44,750 nucleotides of DNA from contig CAIWKE010000009.1 of assembly GCA_903913215.1 (NCBI GenBank), forward strand, positions 1 through 44,750, read 5' to 3'. How positions within the stretch are numbered: position 1 is the first letter of the stretch; the number at the start of each line of letters is the position of its first letter. A model generated the notes under the pieces. That model was not told the origin of the DNA. It did no database searches and saw only the letters and a list, made by a program, of their open reading frames with translations. This document shows positions 40,358 to 44,750 of this stretch, piece by piece. Made by a program: the position numbers and the translations under genes. Origin of the DNA: an uncultured Holophagaceae bacterium (lineage in GTDB: Bacteria; Acidobacteriota; Holophagae; Holophagales; Holophagaceae).

Positions 40358-41125
40358 CTATAGGGGTGCTGGGTCAGTCGGGCCCTCTTTAGGTTCCAAC
40401 TCGGGGTCCTCGCCAAATAGGTAGTCAAGATCGCTCTTTCCACGGCCCATCCGCTGGAGTAGGGCTCGGGCATTCAGGCCCGCCGGATCCGAGACTTCCG
40501 CCGCGGACTCGAGGAACCCGATCGATGTCCTGGATCCCATCTTGAAGCCGGCTCTAGCCCACTGCCGAACGACCTCATCAGGGTGGAATAGCAGCCTCCC
40601 GAGGATCAGTCGATGCCAGAAACTCGCCCGACAGAGGCTGCTGACCGCCGCAGCACAGACCCGGCTCATGGGATCCTGTAGCAGGGGTTTGAGCGCGGGC
40701 AAGGCCGCCGCACCGAAATGGCCCAGGTTCCCCGCCGCCCACTCCCGAACGATTGGTTCCTTGTCCGAGGAGAGAAGGGACAGTAGCGGGATCCCGCCTT
40801 CCTTCCGCTTACCCAGGGACCCGGCAACAAAGGTTCTCGCCCTTGGGTCCGGATGATGGGAGAAGTGGGCTAGAGCTAGGAGGACATTGTCATTCGTATT
40901 CCCAGGGTCCTGATGAATGGACCCAAGGCCCTGAATCGCCCGATCGCGGATGTCCCGGTCAGGGTCGTTGAGCCACGTTTCATAGGTATCCCACACAGAA
41001 GCCATGGTGAAATTCGTGCCGACCCGATTGAAGCGGAAGGGGGCAGATGTCGCCACTGGGCCCCCTTCTCTGTTAGGCATTCCGGGAGGTTCGGGGGCAC
41101 CGGATGGGGTTGATTCATCCTTCAT
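40358..41125 (-). CDS. HEAT-repeat-like protein
   Basis: A 255-residue protein. About residues 40-220 form helical repeats of the HEAT/PBS type (DPDRDIRDRAIQGLGSI, HPDPRARTFVAGSLG, DKEPIVREWAAGNLGHFG, DPMSRVCAAAVSSL, HPDEVVRQWARAG). The ends are acidic and disordered-looking. Such repeats make protein-binding scaffolds. The start at 41125 has GAGG ten bases upstream; a second ATG at 41005 begins just before the repeats. It lies upstream of the second VWA/MoxR unit on the same strand but is separated by the box promoter. The 236-base gap upstream (41126-41361) shows no gene. Confidence 0.75.
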   Translation of the reverse strand: MKDESTPSGAPEPPGMPNREGGPVATSAPFRFNRVGTNFTMASVWDTYETWLNDPDRDIRDRAIQGLGSIHQDPGNTNDNVLLALAHFSHHPDPRARTFVAGSLGKRKEGGIPLLSLLSSDKEPIVREWAAGNLGHFGAAALPALKPLLQDPMSRVCAAAVSSLCRASFWHRLILGRLLFHPDEVVRQWARAGFKMGSRTSIGFLESAAEVSDPAGLNARALLQRMGRGKSDLDYLFGEDPELEPKEGPTDPAPL

Positions 41126-41361
41126 GTTTTGGGATCCTCGCTGAACCGAGTGGGTATTCCCCGATTATAACTGGGCAGTTTGCCAGGCGGGCTGTAGATA
41201 GAACTTCAGCCTGCCAGCGATGAGGTAACTCTGTAGATCAACGGCATGACGTGAAACCGGTCGAAGGTCAGGTGGGCCTTGACATGGCAGTCCAAAGGGT
41301 TCCTTCCAGTGGCGAAACGATTGGATCGGCCCTCACCCTAAGGTGGGCTTGGCGCCGGGGT

Positions 41362-42066
41362 TCATGGGCGCTTCCCCTCAGTTGGGGGCTTCACGCGGTT
41401 CCAGGAAATGGCGCGCCTTTGCCAATGGGTGCCGATGGCCTGGGCGAAATCGGGGCGGACCAGTTTCGCCCGGCCTTCGCACCATTCGGCAGAGTTCTGG
41501 CGCACCACCACCCCTTCCAGGGGCTGCTTGTCGCGAAAACGGCTGGGCATCTCCATCAAGGATTGCTTGAGGGCATCCAGCGTAGTGCTCCCTTGGAGCA
41601 CCTGGGGCACCGAGAACAACTTGGCCGCCCGCGCCAGCGCAATTCGACGGGGCGTGCTCCAGAAGCAACCCTTCTTGCCGTCGTACACATCGAACAGCAG
41701 GAACCAATCGGGCAGCGCCTGATAGTCAAGAGAATGGCGCGCAGCGCACCACTCACCAAACAGGATCAGGCCGGGCGCGAGCACAGAATGGAGCGCCTCG
41801 TCATGCTGGTCGAGCCACGTCGGCAGGCGCGAGAACTGTCCCTGGTGCGGCTCGATGAGATACTGCCCCCGGTTCTGCGCGCGCAGACTACCGTTGGGTG
41901 TCAGCGACAAGCCCAGGTTTGCGCCGTCCAGCTTTTCTTCCACTATGACTTCGCCAGCGAGCAGGGCCTCGGCCTCGGCGGGTGAAAGCACCTTGTCGTC
42001 GCGCGGCGCTACCTTGCCCAGCCAGGCCAGGTGCGGAGTGTGGGGGAAGCGGAAGAAGTCAGTCAT
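41362..42066 (-). CDS. RNA ligase (Rnl2/nucleotidyltransferase family)
   Basis: Joins RNA ends through a lysyl-AMP intermediate. The 234-residue protein has motif I EEKLDGANLG (lysine near residue 43), motif III-like WFLLFDVYDG, motif IV EGVVVR and motif V KLVRP. The segment LFGEWCAARHSLDY is typical of small bacterial RNA ligases related to T4 Rnl2. No C-terminal ligase domain is present. It starts 12 bases after the PIN gene and is the third gene of an ATPase, PIN, ligase operon. An RNA cutter with an RNA sealer suggests damage and repair of a defined RNA, perhaps tRNA. Base composition is less GC-rich than the island average. Confidence 0.85.
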   Translation of the reverse strand: MTDFFRFPHTPHLAWLGKVAPRDDKVLSPAEAEALLAGEVIVEEKLDGANLGLSLTPNGSLRAQNRGQYLIEPHQGQFSRLPTWLDQHDEALHSVLAPGLILFGEWCAARHSLDYQALPDWFLLFDVYDGKKGCFWSTPRRIALARAAKLFSVPQVLQGSTTLDALKQSLMEMPSRFRDKQPLEGVVVRQNSAEWCEGRAKLVRPDFAQAIGTHWQRRAISWNRVKPPTEGKRP

Positions 42067-42078
42067 CGGTTCAGCCTT

Positions 42079-42606
42079 CTATCGATGCTGTTTCTCAGCA
42101 TGCTTCTGGCGCGACCAGGCTTCGATGATCGGTTCCAACAGCATGTGGTGTTGGGCCAAATCGGCCTCCCAGTCATGCCAATCGGTGTCACCGGCAAATG
42201 CCACGCAACCCTCACCCCACAACATGTGCGACTCCAGAGCGGCAGCCACCATTTTCTTGTCCGCGTTGTCGTGGATAACGGGGGAGAGCGCTGCCGGTAA
42301 CACTCCATGGCCATCGGCATCGTAAACTACGTTGACATCGTCGACCGCCGCTGTGCTCCACTTATGCATTACTACCTGGATGCCGAAGTCGTTGAATCCG
42401 AGCTTGTTGTTGTACTCGGCATAGATTTTCATCTCCAAGTCCAAGACCAGTCGCGACTCACTTTGCTGAAACAGATCCAGCCATCTCCATACATCCAGTC
42501 GCAGTGCGGGATCAGTGGGCGTGGCGTCGATGTCCTTCGGGTCGGTCGGGTCAGCAGCGCTGGCGGCAATCAACACATTGGTGTCCACCACATAGCGGGC
42601 CCTCAT
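42079..42606 (-). CDS. PIN-domain nuclease
   Basis: A 175-residue PIN protein; such enzymes are metal-dependent ribonucleases. It has VVDTNVLIAAS at the N-terminus (first Asp, residue 8), a mid Glu region (LDLEMKIYAEYN), HDNADKKMVAAAL and AGDTDWHDW, which supply the remaining acidic residues. Its ATG overlaps the stop of the ATPase gene (ATGA), implying coupled synthesis. Unlike VapC toxins it has no small antitoxin gene; the partner is a large ATPase, which may gate the nuclease. Confidence 0.82.
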   Translation of the reverse strand: MRARYVVDTNVLIAASAADPTDPKDIDATPTDPALRLDVWRWLDLFQQSESRLVLDLEMKIYAEYNNKLGFNDFGIQVVMHKWSTAAVDDVNVVYDADGHGVLPAALSPVIHDNADKKMVAAALESHMLWGEGCVAFAGDTDWHDWEADLAQHHMLLEPIIEAWSRQKHAEKQHR

Positions 42607-43889
42607 GCCTTGGTCGCCTGTTGACGTTCGAACATCAGTCGGGCCTGCTCCCGAGTTTCGCCCAGAGCGTCGCCGAAGAAACCATCGGGCCAGTTCTTCA
42701 AGCGGCCATAGTCGTCGATCTCCAACTCACGAAGCTTCGCGACCTTACCTTCACGCTCGACGAAGTACATCGCCGCCTCGTTTGCAGTCACCTGCTGCTT
42801 AGCCATCAAGGTCTGCATGCGACGGAAAAGGTGTTCAGAGTGGGTCTCGACGATGAACTGAACGTTGCGTTTTTGACTGATTGTCACGAACAGATCAGCA
42901 AGAACCGATTGCGCCAGGGGGTGCAAGTGAATCTCTGGCTCTTCCAGCATGATTGTGCTGCCGGGAGGTGCAAAGTAGGCCACGACAATGACGGGTAGCA
43001 CTTGCGAAACACCGATCCCCACGTCACGCAGATTACAAGCCACCCCGTCGCGATGGACGATTAGTTCGTAGCGATTAGAACGCCCTTGCTGACGAACCTC
43101 CAGCCTGTCGGCGACCTTCATGCGCGCCAACCAAGACGACACTCCATCGACGATATAGCGGTGCTCATCGCTCTTTAACAAGTCACTAGCCAGTAGGGCG
43201 TCGATGGCGCTGCGGCCATCGATGCCCACATCGCCGGGCTTTGTCTTGTTCCATGGGTAGTCTCGCTCAGGCTTGCGCCGCAGCGGTCCCAGGTAGCTGA
43301 CCGCTTCCAGTTCCCGCCGGATGGCCAGGCTGAGGTCCTCTACAACGGTCCCGTCCTGATTTAGGTCCGCAATCGCGTCCGCCGAAAACGCGATCGACCG
43401 CTCGGGCGAATAGTTGCGGCCTTTTAATCGAGGTAGCGCCTCCTCATCCACAACGATAGAGAAAGCCCCTTTTTCACGACGAATAGCCCTGAAGCGTCGC
43501 TCGGCGGTCCGCAAGTCCAAGGTCTGGATAACTACACTGCCCGATGACGTCTGGCCATAGATACATCCGAACTGCCCTGCAACGACTCGATCGCTGCTCT
43601 CGCGCAGGAAGTCGAATCCAATGGAAAACTGGCGCGGGCTTTCTGCAGCTTGATTCAGCACATCCTCAAACCCGCCAAAGCTGAATAAGTCATTTAATTC
43701 GTCGCCACCAAGGTTCAGGTGCACGGTGCGATCGGGAGATTGGACAGTCTGCTTGAGCAACAAAAGGCTCTGGATCAACGTCGATTTACCGGATGAATTC
43801 GTACCCAGGAGCACCGTCACGGGCTTCAAGGGGATGGCCCCAGTATCCTTCCAGGCCTTGAAATTGGTCAGGCGAAGTTGTGTGAACAT
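42603..43889 (-). CDS. AAA ATPase with DUF3696-like C-terminus (OLD/ABC type)
   Basis: A 428-residue SMC/ABC-like ATPase. It starts FTQLRLTNFKAWKD, with Walker A LLGTNSSGKSTLIQ near residue 28. The signature-like region is DVGIGVSQVLPVIV and Walker B TIMLEEPEIHLHP; THSEHLFRRMQ gives the H-loop. The C-terminus (YFVEREGKVAKLRELEIDDYGRL...GFFGDALGETREQ) matches the DUF3696 type. No TOPRIM domain is present, so it differs from OLD and from the PARIS pair. ATG at 43889 has GGAGAGG upstream. Related ATPases sense phage or damage and switch on an associated nuclease; here that would be the PIN protein. Confidence 0.87.
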   Translation of the reverse strand: MFTQLRLTNFKAWKDTGAIPLKPVTVLLGTNSSGKSTLIQSLLLLKQTVQSPDRTVHLNLGGDELNDLFSFGGFEDVLNQAAESPRQFSIGFDFLRESSDRVVAGQFGCIYGQTSSGSVVIQTLDLRTAERRFRAIRREKGAFSIVVDEEALPRLKGRNYSPERSIAFSADAIADLNQDGTVVEDLSLAIRRELEAVSYLGPLRRKPERDYPWNKTKPGDVGIDGRSAIDALLASDLLKSDEHRYIVDGVSSWLARMKVADRLEVRQQGRSNRYELIVHRDGVACNLRDVGIGVSQVLPVIVVAYFAPPGSTIMLEEPEIHLHPLAQSVLADLFVTISQKRNVQFIVETHSEHLFRRMQTLMAKQQVTANEAAMYFVEREGKVAKLRELEIDDYGRLKNWPDGFFGDALGETREQARLMFERQQATKA

Positions 43890-43912
43890 CAGGGCACCTC
43901 TCCAAGGCGTAC

Positions 43913-44290
43913 TTATGAATGGATAGTGTATGTGAAATTTGGTATTTGCTGCTGAAACCGCGCCCACCATTCCCAGTCCCGATCCTGCAGGCACCTCACA
44001 TGCTCAGTGAGATCAATCCAATCCCAGGCCATAGGTGTCGCCAGGACCCGGGCGCTGCGGGTCAGCAGGTGCGATGACCACACAGGCGAGGTGGTTAGGT
44101 GCGAAGGCGTCGATGGAGGCCGGGTCCAGCAGGTCGAGGCTTGTGGTTCCACTCAGGGGATGCCGGCCAGATTGGCGCGGGCCTTGTCCTGGCTCCGGCC
44201 GGCACGATCATGGTTGCGCCAACCGCCCTCAGGACCCTGTTGGTTACAGCCGCCCATCTGCCACGAGGGGGGGCCAGGGTCTTTCCTCCT
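43913..44290 (-). pseudogene. Decayed reading frames upstream of the ATPase operon
   Basis: Protein-like stretches lie in different minus-strand frames. SGRHPLSGTTSLDLLDP...GDTYGLGLD runs to a TGA at about 44015, and MAWDWIDLTEHVRCLQDRD continues in the next frame to a stop at 43913. No single start serves both. This suggests one gene broken by frameshifts. The rest of 44290-44610 shows no convincing gene. Confidence 0.3.
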
Positions 44291-44610
44291 TTATGAAGGG
44301 GAACACGACGATTCGGCGGGAGGTAGACATAAGTGGGTTTCCAACACCCTCGGGCTGAGCCTGGAAAACGCTGACGCGTTTCCCGCAGCGACCCTTAGCA
44401 GCAGCAGGGACCTGAGCCCCTTGTTGCCTGGAATGCTAGTCACGGCCTCAGCATGCCGGCGGAATCCTGGCAGATCAGAACTCCCCGGCGGGCCTCCTGG
44501 CGCTATATGAGTCGGTTACCCACACGAAACAGCGTGGGGCCATGTTTTGCCTCCAGGGAGGGCCCAACTCGGTGGTTAGGCTCCTTGCGAAAGCCTGCCC
44601 CATCCCGGGC

Positions 44611-44750
44611 TATCGGGCGACAGCCAAAACTGACCCCCTGGCGACAGAACTATTGACCCCCTGAGTCGCCGAGGAGGCGGCTTGGATAGGGAGTGGAGGA
44701 CGCTGGATCCCAGACAACTGGGGGCCGAGGTGTTGGACGCACGCGAGGTT
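44611..44750 (+). mobile_element. End of an insertion sequence (right copy, truncated by the window)
   Basis: Perfect inverted copy of positions 1-140, with the same two 23-bp direct repeats near its inner tip. A frame starting TTG at 44682 behind GAGGAGG runs off the window; it is probably the transposase start. The two copies point outward, so the 44.5 kb between them could move as a unit only if both copies are complete. Confidence 0.7.

Noticed and set aside
42079-42606. VapC-type toxin-antitoxin pair
   Set aside because: No small antitoxin gene is adjacent; the partner is a 428-residue ATPase and the protein is longer than typical VapC.
44007-44510. Plus-strand frame of 167 codons near the right end
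   Set aside because: No ribosome-binding site or domain; the opposite strand holds protein-like but broken frames instead.
1-44750. CRISPR array or phage structural genes
   Set aside because: I saw no regularly spaced repeats, no cas genes and no capsid, tail or terminase genes.

Overview
The window reads as accessory DNA (genomic island, megaplasmid segment or similar) from a high-GC bacterium. Shine-Dalgarno sites are clear and genes sit in tight, often ATGA-overlapping operons. The lineage cannot be fixed from sequence alone; a Gram-negative such as an acidobacterium or deltaproteobacterium is a guess. The first and last 140 bases are perfect inverted copies of each other and look like the ends of one insertion sequence reading outward. 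The window is therefore either a contig broken at a repeated IS or a segment held between two inverted IS copies.

Layout. 0.2-4.5 kb (-): MoxR ATPase, an unknown protein, a metallopeptidase/VWA protein and a divergent S-adenosylmethionine synthetase form one operon behind a structured leader RNA resembling the SAM-I/SAM-IV riboswitch clan. 4.7-8.2 kb (+): sirtuin, unknown protein, Nudix, small unknown protein, HDAC-family deacetylase. 8.2-12.9 kb (-): N-formylglutamate-amidohydrolase-like protein, HD (p)ppGpp-hydrolase-like protein, YbjN protein and unknowns; four of these genes lie behind a second copy of the same leader RNA. 12.9-17.3 kb (-): VWA / Cys-rich / ADP-ribosylglycohydrolase / membrane-protein operon, then an NrtR-type regulator with a macrodomain protein. 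17.4-25.4 kb (+): a methyltransferase-HNH fusion, SbcD, SbcC and a NERD-UvrD helicase, followed by a DEDDh exonuclease on the minus strand. 26-31.3 kb (+): a small protein, two large leucine-rich-repeat-like proteins and a WYL regulator. 31.3-33.2 kb: decayed DNA ending in a tRNA-Arg 3' fragment with a terminator (candidate attachment site). 33.2-41.1 kb: YbjN paralogue operon, sigma factor, SurE, a second MoxR/VWA pair, HEAT-repeat protein. 41.4-43.9 kb (-): an AAA ATPase / PIN nuclease / RNA ligase operon.

Three threads join the genes. First, many handle NAD or ADP-ribose (sirtuin, two Nudix proteins, macrodomain, ADP-ribosylglycohydrolase, NrtR) or reverse protein acylation. Second, many handle DNA or RNA damage (SbcCD, NERD helicase, exonuclease, HNH fusion, PIN plus RNA ligase). 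Third, a 13-bp inverted repeat GACA-N5-TGTC recurs upstream of most operons. In at least six cases it is followed 13 bp later by a -10-like hexamer (GATACT, GATAAG, TATACC, GATATT, TATCGT). A WYL regulator is encoded in the window. This recalls, by inference, the mycobacterial PafBC (WYL) DNA-damage promoters, which also use a TGTC element in place of a normal -35 box. The window is best read as a co-regulated stress, repair or defence island whose main novelties are this regulon, the duplicated leader RNA and the ATPase/PIN/RNA-ligase operon.
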